Numbered from the stretch's first letter, positions 1-6,053 are shown. The stretch is DNA of 6,453 nucleotides from JBFELO01 sp041552055 (GCA_041552055.1 JBFELO010000213.1:1-6453), one strand, 5' to 3'. Notes: a model not told the origin generated them from the sequence alone. Numbers and translations: made by a program.

Positions 1-32
1 CGATGAGCGGCGCCCCCGAGAAATCCAGATGG

Positions 33-53
33 GATTCCGCGTGGGGCGGAATC
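33..53 (-). terminator. Possible terminator hairpin after the LPSTG-protein gene
   Basis: A perfect 8-bp inverted repeat (GATTCCGC at 33-40, GCGGAATC at 46-53) closes a 5-nt loop and begins 17 nt past the stop codon of the gene at 70-759. There is no T-run on either side, so it is not a canonical intrinsic terminator. It may stop transcription weakly in either direction or protect the 3' end of the mRNA. Confidence 0.35.
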
Positions 54-69
54 TCTTGGTCACCGTCGC

Positions 70-759
70 TCAGAAGCGGCGGATCACTGCCAGGCCGAGG
101 CTGACCACCACCAGGCAGAGCCCGGCGAGCCCTATCAGCGGCAGGTGGCTGCCGGTGGAGGGCAGGGTCGATGTGTAGGCCGGTGCCGCAGCGGGTTTCG
201 GAGCCGGCTTCGGGGCGGGCTTCGGCGATGTGTCCGTTGCCCTCACGATCGAGGCCAGCTCGGTCTCGGTCACAGTACCTGCCGGCTCGGTGTGGATGAT
301 CGTCGCCGACAGCTGGTCGCCCTTCCTGAGGTCGAACACGGTCTTCTCGCTGCCGTCGACGTTGAAGACGAAGTCGGCCGGGACGGTGTACTTCTTGACG
401 CCCTGGTCTTCGGTGCGCACGATGAGCTGCCGACCCGACACGTGCAGGACGGTGCCGCGCCGAACCTCGGTCCGCTCGACGAACTCGGGGGTGGTCGTGG
501 TCTTGACGTCTGCAGACAGCTTCATGCCTGGCTTGATCGAGCTGACGGGCACCTTCTTGCCATCAATGTCGAACATGAAACCTTCGGGAAGGTCGAACTC
601 CCTGATCTCTCCCTGCTGGTTTTCGATCACGATATGGTTACCGTACACGGCGACCACCGTGGCTTCGCGAACTTCGTGGACGGTCACCTGAGCCACCGCG
701 ACGGTGGCACCCAGCATCAGGATGGTAACTCCCAACACACTGACAAACTTACGAGACAT
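70..759 (-). CDS. Secreted protein with duplicated beta module and LPSTG sortase-type C-terminal anchor
   Basis: The product is 229 aa and I do not recognise a named family for its core. Residues 1-23 form a signal peptide (MSRK basic start, hydrophobic 6-22, likely cleavage after AVA at 21-23). Residues 31-98 and 100-167 are two copies of one ~68-aa module with the pattern G-x-V-x-x-V-x-G, then F-V/M-F-x-V/I-D-G, then a K-G-D/M-x-L-S-A turn. Both look all-beta. A K-P-A-P linker follows (178-194), then LPSTG at 199-203, a hydrophobic stretch (206-226) and RRF at the end, which is the layout of a sortase substrate. The ATG at 757-759 is chosen over an in-frame ATG 14 codons upstream because AAAGGAG sits 5 nt before it and the signal peptide begins there. 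No sortase gene lies in the window. The tail could instead serve as a simple membrane anchor. The existence of the gene is near certain; its role is unknown. Confidence 0.9.
   Translation of the reverse strand: MSRKFVSVLGVTILMLGATVAVAQVTVHEVREATVVAVYGNHIVIENQQGEIREFDLPEGFMFDIDGKKVPVSSIKPGMKLSADVKTTTTPEFVERTEVRRGTVLHVSGRQLIVRTEDQGVKKYTVPADFVFNVDGSEKTVFDLRKGDQLSATIIHTEPAGTVTETELASIVRATDTSPKPAPKPAPKPAAAPAYTSTLPSTGSHLPLIGLAGLCLVVVSLGLAVIRRF
259..669 (-). repeat. Internal tandem duplication of a ~68-residue module
   Basis: Residues 31-98 and 100-167 of the LPSTG protein align end to end almost without gaps. Matching anchors are ATVVAVYGNHIVIE with GTVLHVSGRQLIVR, FMFDIDGKK with FVFNVDGSE, and IKPGMKLSADV with LRKGDQLSATI. 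The copies have diverged strongly, so the duplication is old. Each copy probably folds as a small beta domain. Confidence 0.75.
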
Positions 760-764
760 GCTCA

Positions 765-771
765 CTCCTTT
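765..771 (-). promoter_or_regulatory. Ribosome binding site of the LPSTG-protein gene
   Basis: AAAGGAG on the minus strand is 5 nt from the ATG at 757-759. It decides this start over the in-frame ATG at 799-801, which would put a charged, non-signal segment ahead of the signal peptide. Confidence 0.8.
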
Positions 772-808
772 CAAATAGTCTTGCCTGTTCTCCGTTATCA
801 AATCTCTT

Positions 809-842
809 GCGGGGATTATTCCCCGCGGCTGCTACTCCACAA
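809..842 (-). promoter_or_regulatory. Candidate promoter overlapping a perfect hairpin
   Basis: On the minus strand TTGTGG (837-842) and AATAAT (815-820) are 16 nt apart and lie about 55 nt before the start codon of the LPSTG-protein gene. AATAAT is a good match to a -10 box; TTGTGG is a poor -35. The -10-like box sits inside a perfect 7-bp inverted repeat (GCGGGGA 809-815, TCCCCGC 820-826, 4-nt centre). The dyad could be an operator, a 5'-UTR hairpin or chance. The dyad is seen directly; the promoter is inference. Confidence 0.3.
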
Positions 843-907
843 GCCAGTACCAGCGATCTCTCTTCCGCTGTCTGGGAAAGCGCAGGGATCTTCGCAAGAA
901 CGCCGCC

Positions 908-922
908 TGCGTTGTCAACGCA
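908..922. promoter_or_regulatory. Perfect 15-nt palindrome in the gap between two envelope genes
   Basis: TGCGTTGTCAACGCA is palindromic around one central base, a shape typical of a dimeric repressor site. Read on the minus strand it contains a perfect TTGACA (913-918), the -35 consensus, but no acceptable -10 box follows at 16-18 nt. It lies about 150 nt before the LPSTG-protein gene and about 50 nt past the stop of the upstream lipoprotein gene. Its use as an operator is inference. Confidence 0.3.
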
Positions 923-973
923 CCCCCGGACTGCACGTTCAAATGGTGATCCCCGCTATTCGGACAGACCGCT

Positions 974-1831
974 TCACGGCGTGATTCTCAGGGCGATCGG
1001 TTCGGTGAGTTCGAGATTGGTGACTGTTCCCGCTGCGATTTCGACCGGTTTGGCCCTGGTCTGGCTGGCGGCGATCGCGCCCGCCGCGGCACCGATCAAC
1101 GCGCCCTTGGTTCCGCCGTCGTCATCGATTACCTGATTGCCGAGGATGGCACCGCCGGCCGCGGCACCGGCGATGATCCCGACGTCGCGCCCGGTGGCGC
1201 TCTTGCCCTTGGTCGAGAAGGCGGCTTGGAACGGGGCGGTGTCACCTGCCGGCAGCCGGATTGTCGTGAACTCCACGTTGAGCCGGGAACTGCCGCCGAC
1301 CTTCTTGGCGGGCTTTGCCTCGGTGACCTCCCCGGTGACCACCGATCCGGCCGGGATCGCGATCCCCTGCGGCACACTTACCGGCTCGACAACCCGAACC
1401 GTGAACTTCTGTCCCTCTGTGCTCTCGTGGCTCGACAGTTTGTCGATGAACTCGACGGTGACAAGGGTCCCGGACGGCACCGTCACTTGGATCGGCGCCG
1501 GCGTTGGAGTGGGCAGTGGCGTTGCCGTCGCGGTAGGCGCAACCGCCACCGGTGTGGGCGGCTGCTGAACCGGAATAGGCGGCTTCGCGGCCTGCTGCTC
1601 CCGTTGCTCGATCTGGGCCTCGCGCGCCGCCAGTTCGGCCTCGCGCTCGGCAAACTCGCGCTCACGCTCCGTGAGGTGGGTCTGGGCTTCCGTCGGGGCT
1701 GGGACCGCCTCGTCGGCGGCCGACTCGGGCTGGACGTAGACCACCTCGTCGCCTCCCCCGCAGCCGACCGCAAGAGCGATGCTCAAGGTACAGACAGCCA
1801 ACGCCCCGACCTCTGCCACGCCACGTCTCAT
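974..1831 (-). CDS. Glycine-zipper lipoprotein with coiled coil and beta domain
   Basis: The product is 285 aa. Residues 1-23 are a lipoprotein signal peptide (MRR, hydrophobic core, A-V-G-C with lipidated C24 followed by G-G-G). Residues 53-80 are E/R-rich in heptad style (REREFAEREAELAAREAQ) and should form a short coiled coil. A Pro/Thr/Ala linker runs over 84-113. Residues 116-207 look like a beta domain (VPSGTLVTVEF, IPAGSVVTGEV, RLNVEFTTIRLPAG), followed by a glycine zipper at 218-253 (GIIAGAAAGGAILG, GALIGAAAGAI) and a closing strand segment to 285. The zipper thus splits two beta parts. I recall similar beta/zipper/beta proteins in Acidobacteriota, and the beta part faintly resembles the VirB10/TrbI barrel; neither is proven. 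Function is unknown; an envelope or peptidoglycan-associated structural role is likely. ATG at 1829-1831 is preferred over the adjacent GTG because of ribosome-binding-site spacing. Confidence 0.9.
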   Translation of the reverse strand: MRRGVAEVGALAVCTLSIALAVGCGGGDEVVYVQPESAADEAVPAPTEAQTHLTEREREFAEREAELAAREAQIEQREQQAAKPPIPVQQPPTPVAVAPTATATPLPTPTPAPIQVTVPSGTLVTVEFIDKLSSHESTEGQKFTVRVVEPVSVPQGIAIPAGSVVTGEVTEAKPAKKVGGSSRLNVEFTTIRLPAGDTAPFQAAFSTKGKSATGRDVGIIAGAAAGGAILGNQVIDDDGGTKGALIGAAAGAIAASQTRAKPVEIAAGTVTNLELTEPIALRITP

Positions 1832-1836
1832 CACGA

Positions 1837-1842
1837 CCTCCC
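1837..1842 (-). promoter_or_regulatory. Ribosome binding site of the glycine-zipper lipoprotein gene
   Basis: GGGAGG on the minus strand ends 5 nt before the ATG at 1829-1831 and only 2 nt before the GTG at 1832-1834. The spacing favours the ATG start. Confidence 0.7.
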
Positions 1843-2001
1843 AATCACGGCCCCGGCGACGGGGACGTCGATTCAGCCCCGGTTACCACGCCATGCCATC
1901 TGGAACATTGCTCGCTCGAGCCGCATTCCAACTCGAGGGCCGTGATGCAGCCTCAGAGTACTCCGCGTCCAGGGAGGCGGGAATCTCCGTTCTCGACCGG
2001 G
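1843..2001. other. Leader region before the lipoprotein gene, no clear promoter
   Basis: This unique-sequence part of the 370-nt gene-free gap must hold the promoter of the gene at 974-1831 if that gene is transcribed separately. I find no convincing -35/-10 pair on the minus strand. Two CTCGAG palindromes lie 17 nt apart (1915-1920 and 1932-1937), which could be a paired protein-binding site or chance in GC-rich DNA. No credible coding frame is present. Confidence 0.3.
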
Positions 2002-2031
2002 CACGGACGCGGACTCGGACGCGGGCGCGGG
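2002..2031. repeat. Degenerate hexanucleotide tandem repeat (CGCGGA-type, 5 units)
   Basis: The units read CACGGA, CGCGGA, CTCGGA, CGCGGG and CGCGGG. The open frames across it are Arg/Val- or Arg/Thr-rich by period and are not genes. Confidence 0.65.
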
Positions 2032-2116
2032 ATCTCGCGTCTCGCATCCGGGCGGTCGGGCGGTGCTCCCTGCTCCCTGTTCCTTGCTCCGGGCGGGTGG
2101 CGGATCTCGCGTCTCG
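2030..2116. repeat. Direct 15-nt repeat flanking a 7-nt tandem repeat
   Basis: GGATCTCGCGTCTCG occurs exactly at 2030-2044 and 2102-2116. Each copy is followed by related TCCGGG-GG sequence, so the full degenerate unit may be 30-40 nt. Between them, 2065-2092 holds four 7-nt units (GCTCCCT, GCTCCCT, GTTCCTT, GCTCCGG). This resembles the low-complexity spacer DNA found between genes in many high-GC environmental genomes. There is no coding or mobile-element signal. Confidence 0.7.
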
Positions 2117-2144
2117 AATCATGCTTCCGGGTGGGTGGGGGTAG

Positions 2145-2173
2145 AAAAAGGGCCCGGCGTCGCCGCCGGGCCC
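2145..2173 (-). terminator. Intrinsic terminator of the VWA/OmpA lipoprotein gene
   Basis: On the minus strand a perfect 10-bp GC-rich stem (GGGCCCGGCG at 2173-2164, CGCCGGGCCC at 2159-2150) closes a GCGA tetraloop of the stable GNRA class and is followed at once by TTTTT (2149-2145). It starts 28 nt after the stop codon at 2202-2204. It separates the upstream genes from the lipoprotein gene at 974-1831. Confidence 0.93.
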
Positions 2174-2201
2174 TTGGTTGCTCGATGTGTCCCGTGGCGG
2201 A

Positions 2202-3626
2202 CTACTTCTCTGTCGGCTTGAAGTCCACCCGCCGGTTCTGTGCCCGGCCCTCGCGGGTCGAGTTGGACGCGACGGGGTCGCTCGACCCGGCCCCTACGGC
2301 CGTCAGCCTCGCCACCGGAACGCCCTTGCTGATGAGGTACTTCATCGCCGACTCGGCTCGGCGCCGAGACAACGTGTCGTTCCACTCCGCTGCGCCGGTA
2401 CTGTCGGTGTGGCCCTGGATCTCCACGTGCCACCGAGTGTTCTTGACCAGGAACTCGGCCGCCCGATCGAGGATCGCCATGCCCTCGGGCTTGAGGTCCC
2501 ACTTGTTGACATCGAACAGCACGTTTCCGCGGATGACCCACTCGTCACCGACGGCCATGATGCCGGCGGGCGGGCAGCCGTTCGCGTCGACCGGCACGCC
2601 CCTCGGGGTGCCCGGGCACTTGTCGAGGTTGTCGGGCACTCCGTCGCCGTCCGTGTCCGGGCAACCGTGCTCATTCACGGCCATTCCGGCCGGGGTGTTG
2701 GGACACTTGTCATGCGTGTCCGGAACGCCGTCTCCGTCGGAGTCGATCGGACAGCCCTCGGCGTTGACGGCCACGCCCGGAGGCGTGCCCGGACACTTGT
2801 CGAGGTAGTCCGGCACCCCGTCACCGTCCGAGTCGATCGGACAGCCAACCGCGTCGACCTCGACGCCGAGCGGCGTGTCGGGGCACTCGTCGAGATGGTC
2901 GGGCACCCCGTCTCCGTCGCTGTCGGGGTACAGCAGCGCCTCCGCGACGAACGCGGACATCGCGGCCCTCGAGGTGAGGTCTTCCGCGAGCACCATCGAG
3001 CCACAGCCGGTCGCGCCCGCGATCTTCTCCATCTTCTTGCGGCCACGATTGTCGTCGCCGAGAAGCACCGTGTAGATGCAGAGCTGGTCGCCGTACTGGT
3101 TGGCGAGGGCCTCGGCCGCCTTCACGGTCTTGGAGCCCATGTGACGTCCGTCGCTGATCACGATCGCCGCCAGCTTGCCGGACTCGCCGGCGAAATCACC
3201 GCCGGCCGCGTCCAGCGCCGCGTAGAGCGGGCTCCTGCCGTTGGCGCAACCGAGCTGGTCGGCGCCGGCGCCGAAGTCGCCCGTCGAGTAGGTCTCGATG
3301 TCGCTCAGCAGGGCGGTCTTGCCCTTCGGCAGGCACTTGCCTCCACCGAACGCCCGCAGGCCGGCCTCGTAGTCGAGATCGGGGACCGTCTGAGCCATGC
3401 TGTACAGCATGTCGCGTTCGATCTGGAGCTTCTGCTCCTTTTGGTAGCGGTCGTCCATGGTGAGTGAGCTGTCGGCAATCACCACGAAACGATCGACCTT
3501 CGACACCCAGTAGGCAGGATCGAGGTCGTCCGGCTCGAACACGAACGTCTTCTGCGAGCTCGCGCACCCGATCAGGGCTGCGGCGACAACGATGACCATC
3601 GCTCCACGCATCATTCTCGATCTCAT
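2202..3626 (-). CDS. OmpA-family outer-membrane lipoprotein with VWA-like domain and thrombospondin type-3 repeats
   Basis: The product is 474 aa. A lipoprotein signal peptide ends in L-I-G-C with lipidated C21. Residues 44-232 look like a von Willebrand factor A domain: hydrophobic strand then D52-x-S54-x-T56 (MIDAS-like, T replacing the usual final S), GRSPL at 130-134, and ISDG at 157-160. Four calcium-binding type-3 repeats (DSDGDGVPD...DxCPxTP...GCP) fill 235-352. The OmpA C-terminal domain spans about 364-474. D408 (GHTD) and R423 (SRRRA) are exactly 15 residues apart, as are the two diaminopimelate-binding residues of Acinetobacter OmpA (D271/R286), and NRRVDF is present near the end. 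It should sit in the outer membrane by its lipid and hold peptidoglycan by OmpA, with the calcium repeats as a stiff spacer and VWA as a possible binding head. ATG 3624-3626 has AGAGGAG 6 nt upstream; it ends in a strong terminator. Confidence 0.95.
   Translation of the reverse strand: MRSRMMRGAMVIVVAAALIGCASSQKTFVFEPDDLDPAYWVSKVDRFVVIADSSLTMDDRYQKEQKLQIERDMLYSMAQTVPDLDYEAGLRAFGGGKCLPKGKTALLSDIETYSTGDFGAGADQLGCANGRSPLYAALDAAGGDFAGESGKLAAIVISDGRHMGSKTVKAAEALANQYGDQLCIYTVLLGDDNRGRKKMEKIAGATGCGSMVLAEDLTSRAAMSAFVAEALLYPDSDGDGVPDHLDECPDTPLGVEVDAVGCPIDSDGDGVPDYLDKCPGTPPGVAVNAEGCPIDSDGDGVPDTHDKCPNTPAGMAVNEHGCPDTDGDGVPDNLDKCPGTPRGVPVDANGCPPAGIMAVGDEWVIRGNVLFDVNKWDLKPEGMAILDRAAEFLVKNTRWHVEIQGHTDSTGAAEWNDTLSRRRAESAMKYLISKGVPVARLTAVGAGSSDPVASNSTREGRAQNRRVDFKPTEK
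2571..2924 (-). repeat. Four thrombospondin type-3 repeats, 87-90 bp period
   Basis: Residues 235-264, 265-294, 295-323 and 324-352 each carry D-S/T-D-G-D-G-V-P-D, then D-x-C-P-x-T-P, then G-C-P. The Asp residues bind calcium and the two Cys per unit are likely paired as disulphides in the periplasm. The DNA copies remain similar (for example GAGTCGATCGGACAGCC recurs in two units), so unit number could vary between strains by recombination. Confidence 0.9.
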
Positions 3627-3632
3627 CTCGAT

Positions 3633-3639
3633 CTCCTCT
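3633..3639 (-). promoter_or_regulatory. Ribosome binding site of the VWA/OmpA lipoprotein gene
   Basis: AGAGGAG on the minus strand is 6 nt from ATG 3624-3626. It selects this start over the in-frame ATGs at codons 5 and 6, both inside the signal peptide. Confidence 0.75.
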
Positions 3640-3653
3640 CTTTTCCCTTGTGT

Positions 3654-3686
3654 GACGCAACACCGGTCGTGTCGCCGACCTGCGTC
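3654..3686. promoter_or_regulatory. Two-step inverted repeat in the leader of the VWA/OmpA gene
   Basis: GACGCA (3654-3659) pairs with TGCGTC (3681-3686), and inside it GGTCG (3665-3669) pairs with CGACC (3676-3680), with a 6-nt loop and a 5-nt one-sided bulge. It lies 28 nt upstream of the ATG and 73 nt past the cytochrome stop. It could be a 5'-UTR hairpin, an operator or the end of the cytochrome transcript; no T-run follows. No convincing promoter hexamers were found here. Confidence 0.4.
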
Positions 3687-3758
3687 TTCCCTTAACTTAC
3701 GTTTCGTTCTTGGCGTTTGAGACTATCACTTCTCTCGGAAACGCGGTAGGGGAGGGCG

Positions 3759-6044
3759 TCAATTCCCGCCCGGCGACGCCAGCGACCTCTCGACCATGAT
3801 CTTGAGATCGCGGCCAATTTGTCGATCGGGATGGGTTGTGATCATGCGGTCGGCGATCTCCGCGGCGTCGTCGAGCCGCCCGCGCTTGAGGTAGTGGTCG
3901 GCCAGGGCGTACAGGACGTCGAGATTGGACGGCTGGAGCTCGGTCGCTCGGAGCAGCTCCTGCTCGGCCTCCTCGGGCCGGCCGAGCTGCTGCAGCAGCA
4001 GACCCAGGTTGTAGTGGCCCCTGGCGTTGCGCGACTCGAGGGTCACGGCCCGCCGGAGCTGGTCGACGGCATCGTCCGGTCTGCCCATCTCCACCAGCAG
4101 CAGCCCCAGGGAGTAGGGAGCGTCCGGGTTGTCCGGGTAGTCTCGCACCACCTCCCGGAGCAGCGTCTCCGCCTCGGGGTTGCGTCCCTGACCGCTCAGC
4201 AACACCGCCAGGTTCATCTTGGCCGTAAAGAATAGGTCGTCGATCTGCAGCGCGAGCCGGTAATACCGCTCGGCGTCGTTCGGCTGCCCGAGGTTCGCGT
4301 ACAGGTTGCCCAGGTTCATGCCCGAGTTTGCGAAGTCGAGCGAGTAGGCCATCGTTTGACGGTACTCCTGGAGCGCCTGGTCGAACGCCTCCTGCTGGTA
4401 GCTCTTGAGCTTCTCGCGTGGGACGCCGGCGAGCTGGGACAGGCTGGCGAGCCGGACGGCCCGGATCGGATCGGACAGCAGCGGCGCAAGCAGCGACGCG
4501 CGTTCGGCGGGATCCGGAATCGCGAGGCTCTGGATCGCCGTGTGGCGCAGCAGCGGATCGCCGGCGAACAGGGCCGAGCGCAGGGAACTTGCCGCGGCCT
4601 CGCCGGGGTATCGTTCGAGCAGCCCAAGGGCTGTGGCACGCACCAGGGCAGGCTGCAGACCGTTGTCGGCGAGGCGCACCAGTTCGCCCTGGACCGTGGG
4701 GTCGGCAGCGCGCGCTGCGGCAAAGGTGGTGCCGTAGTGAGGCCGGCGCGCCAGGCCGTACCACTTCCGGTGGGCCTCGACCGACCACTGGAGCGGCTTG
4801 TCGTCGTGACAGCCGGCCTGGCTGCAGGCGTTTGGCGTCCCGATCTCGACGCTGAGGTCGGGCCGCGGCACGCGGAAGCTGTGATCGGCCCGCCAGTCGA
4901 TCACCATGTACGGCTGCTCCACCATGTGACACTTGACGCACAGTGCCCCGTCGGACGGCGCACCCTCGTGGACCTTCTTGTGAAAGTGGTGGTCCGACGT
5001 GTCGTACACCTCGCGCTGGTGGCACTGCAGGCAGAGCTCGTTGCCCTCCTTTTTGAGCGCGAGGCTGTGGCTGTCGTGGCAATCGGAGCAGGTCACCTCG
5101 CGGGTGTACATCTTGCTCTGCAGAAACGAGCCGTAGACGTACACCTCGTCGAGGATCTGTCCATCTGCGTGGTACAGGCCCTCCACCAGCAACGACGGCA
5201 CCATGTGGTCGAGCAGGGTGAGGCCGGTGTGGTCGTAGTCGCCGAGCTCTGCCCGGCGCGAGTGGCAGGGCGCGCACAGCTCCACCAGGGCCGCGGGTTC
5301 GATGTCGCGGGTCGGAACCACGAGGCCCGTGTCGGAGGAGTCGGGGCGGGCCATCGGTGGGATGCTGGCCCACGCCACGTGGCGCGAACCCGGTCCGTGG
5401 CAGGCCTCGCACCCGACGTCGATATCGGACCAGGTCGTGCGGTACGAGTCTGTCTGCGGGTCATAACCCTTGATCAGGTTGGTGGAGTGGCACTCGGCAC
5501 ACATGCCGTTCCAGTTCTGCGCGTTGCGCGTCCAGTGCAGCCAGTCATCCGGCGGGATCTCCTGGTCGGGGTAGAGGTGGAACCAGCGCTGGCGTGGGAC
5601 ATCCCAGGCGAGATGCGAGGCCTGCAGGCGGCCGCCGGGGACCGGGATCAGGTACTGCTGGAGCGGGTCGTGACCAAATGTGTAGGCGACCTCGAACTCG
5701 GCCATCTCGCCGCCCGGTCCGTCCGTCCAGATGAAGAACTTTCCGTCCCTATGCGAGAATCGCGACGTGACTCCAAAGTGCTCGAACTCGGCATCGTCGA
5801 AGTCGCCGAGCACGGTCTCATCCATGGCCTCGGCCATGGCGAGGTCGTGATCCGATCCGAGCCAGCCGTCGTAGGCGGTCTGGTGACAATCCCTGCAGGC
5901 TGCCGTCCCGACGAATGTCGGCCGGTTGTCGGCCTCCACGGCGTGGGCGGCCGGCCGGCGGAGCAGCGACAGCGGGATCGCGAGCACGATCATCGCCAGG
6001 GCGACCAGGCCCGTGATCTCCCACCGGCGCAGCACCGTATCCAC
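3759..6044 (-). CDS. Octaheme cytochrome c with HEAT-like and TPR repeats
   Basis: The product is 761 aa. An N-terminal hydrophobic segment (10-28) with AHA at 33-35 is a signal peptide or membrane anchor, so the heme part lies in the periplasm. Seven CxxCH sites start at residues 50, 182, 212, 257, 319, 338 and 369; an eighth site is CX4CH (407-413). The first, ACRDCH...GWLGSDHDLAM, fits the cytochrome c554-like multiheme fold, and YTFGHDPLQQYL, RWFHLYPD, MCAECHSTNL, CEACHGPGSRH and DHSFRVPRPDLS match a widespread multiheme/TPR cytochrome family as I recall it. HEAT-like helices cover about 448-545. Five TPRs in exact 34-residue phase run 573-742. It should carry electrons, with the helical repeats docking a partner; donor and acceptor are unknown. 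The start is GTG 6042-6044: a TAG two codons upstream blocks extension, and GGGAG lies 9 nt away. It appears full length with no frameshift. Confidence 0.95.
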   Translation of the reverse strand: MDTVLRRWEITGLVALAMIVLAIPLSLLRRPAAHAVEADNRPTFVGTAACRDCHQTAYDGWLGSDHDLAMAEAMDETVLGDFDDAEFEHFGVTSRFSHRDGKFFIWTDGPGGEMAEFEVAYTFGHDPLQQYLIPVPGGRLQASHLAWDVPRQRWFHLYPDQEIPPDDWLHWTRNAQNWNGMCAECHSTNLIKGYDPQTDSYRTTWSDIDVGCEACHGPGSRHVAWASIPPMARPDSSDTGLVVPTRDIEPAALVELCAPCHSRRAELGDYDHTGLTLLDHMVPSLLVEGLYHADGQILDEVYVYGSFLQSKMYTREVTCSDCHDSHSLALKKEGNELCLQCHQREVYDTSDHHFHKKVHEGAPSDGALCVKCHMVEQPYMVIDWRADHSFRVPRPDLSVEIGTPNACSQAGCHDDKPLQWSVEAHRKWYGLARRPHYGTTFAAARAADPTVQGELVRLADNGLQPALVRATALGLLERYPGEAAASSLRSALFAGDPLLRHTAIQSLAIPDPAERASLLAPLLSDPIRAVRLASLSQLAGVPREKLKSYQQEAFDQALQEYRQTMAYSLDFANSGMNLGNLYANLGQPNDAERYYRLALQIDDLFFTAKMNLAVLLSGQGRNPEAETLLREVVRDYPDNPDAPYSLGLLLVEMGRPDDAVDQLRRAVTLESRNARGHYNLGLLLQQLGRPEEAEQELLRATELQPSNLDVLYALADHYLKRGRLDDAAEIADRMITTHPDRQIGRDLKIMVERSLASPGGN

Positions 6045-6053
6045 GACCTATGT

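Noticed and set aside
885..918. Consensus sigma-70 promoter starting from the perfect TTGACA at 913-918 (minus strand)
   Set aside because: At 16-18 nt spacing the next hexamers are GC-rich and unlike TATAAT, so TTGACA alone does not make a promoter.
1226..1945. Plus-strand open frame opposite the glycine-zipper lipoprotein
   Set aside because: The product is Arg/Leu/Asp-rich with no domain, and the opposite strand has a lipoprotein signal, an RBS and a clear architecture.
1883..2122. Small Arg-rich open frames across the spacer repeats
   Set aside because: The Arg/Val/Thr periodicity comes from the 6-nt tandem repeat; there is no RBS or family match.
2002..2140. CRISPR array
   Set aside because: Only two copies of a 15-nt repeat, with tandem simple repeats between them and no regular spacers.
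2178..3467. Long plus-strand open frame opposite the VWA/OmpA gene
   Set aside because: It is a shadow of the minus-strand gene; its repeats only reflect the type-3 repeats on the other strand.
3713..3744. Terminator of the cytochrome gene
   Set aside because: GCGTTTGAGA can pair with TCTC-gg-AAACGC, but the stem is bulged and AT-containing and no T-run follows, so it is not supported as an intrinsic terminator.
3697..5412. Long minus-strand open frame (about 571 codons) overlapping the cytochrome gene in another frame
   Set aside because: Its translation is Arg/Pro/Gly-rich and lacks recognisable motifs. It is a frame shadow of the cytochrome gene.
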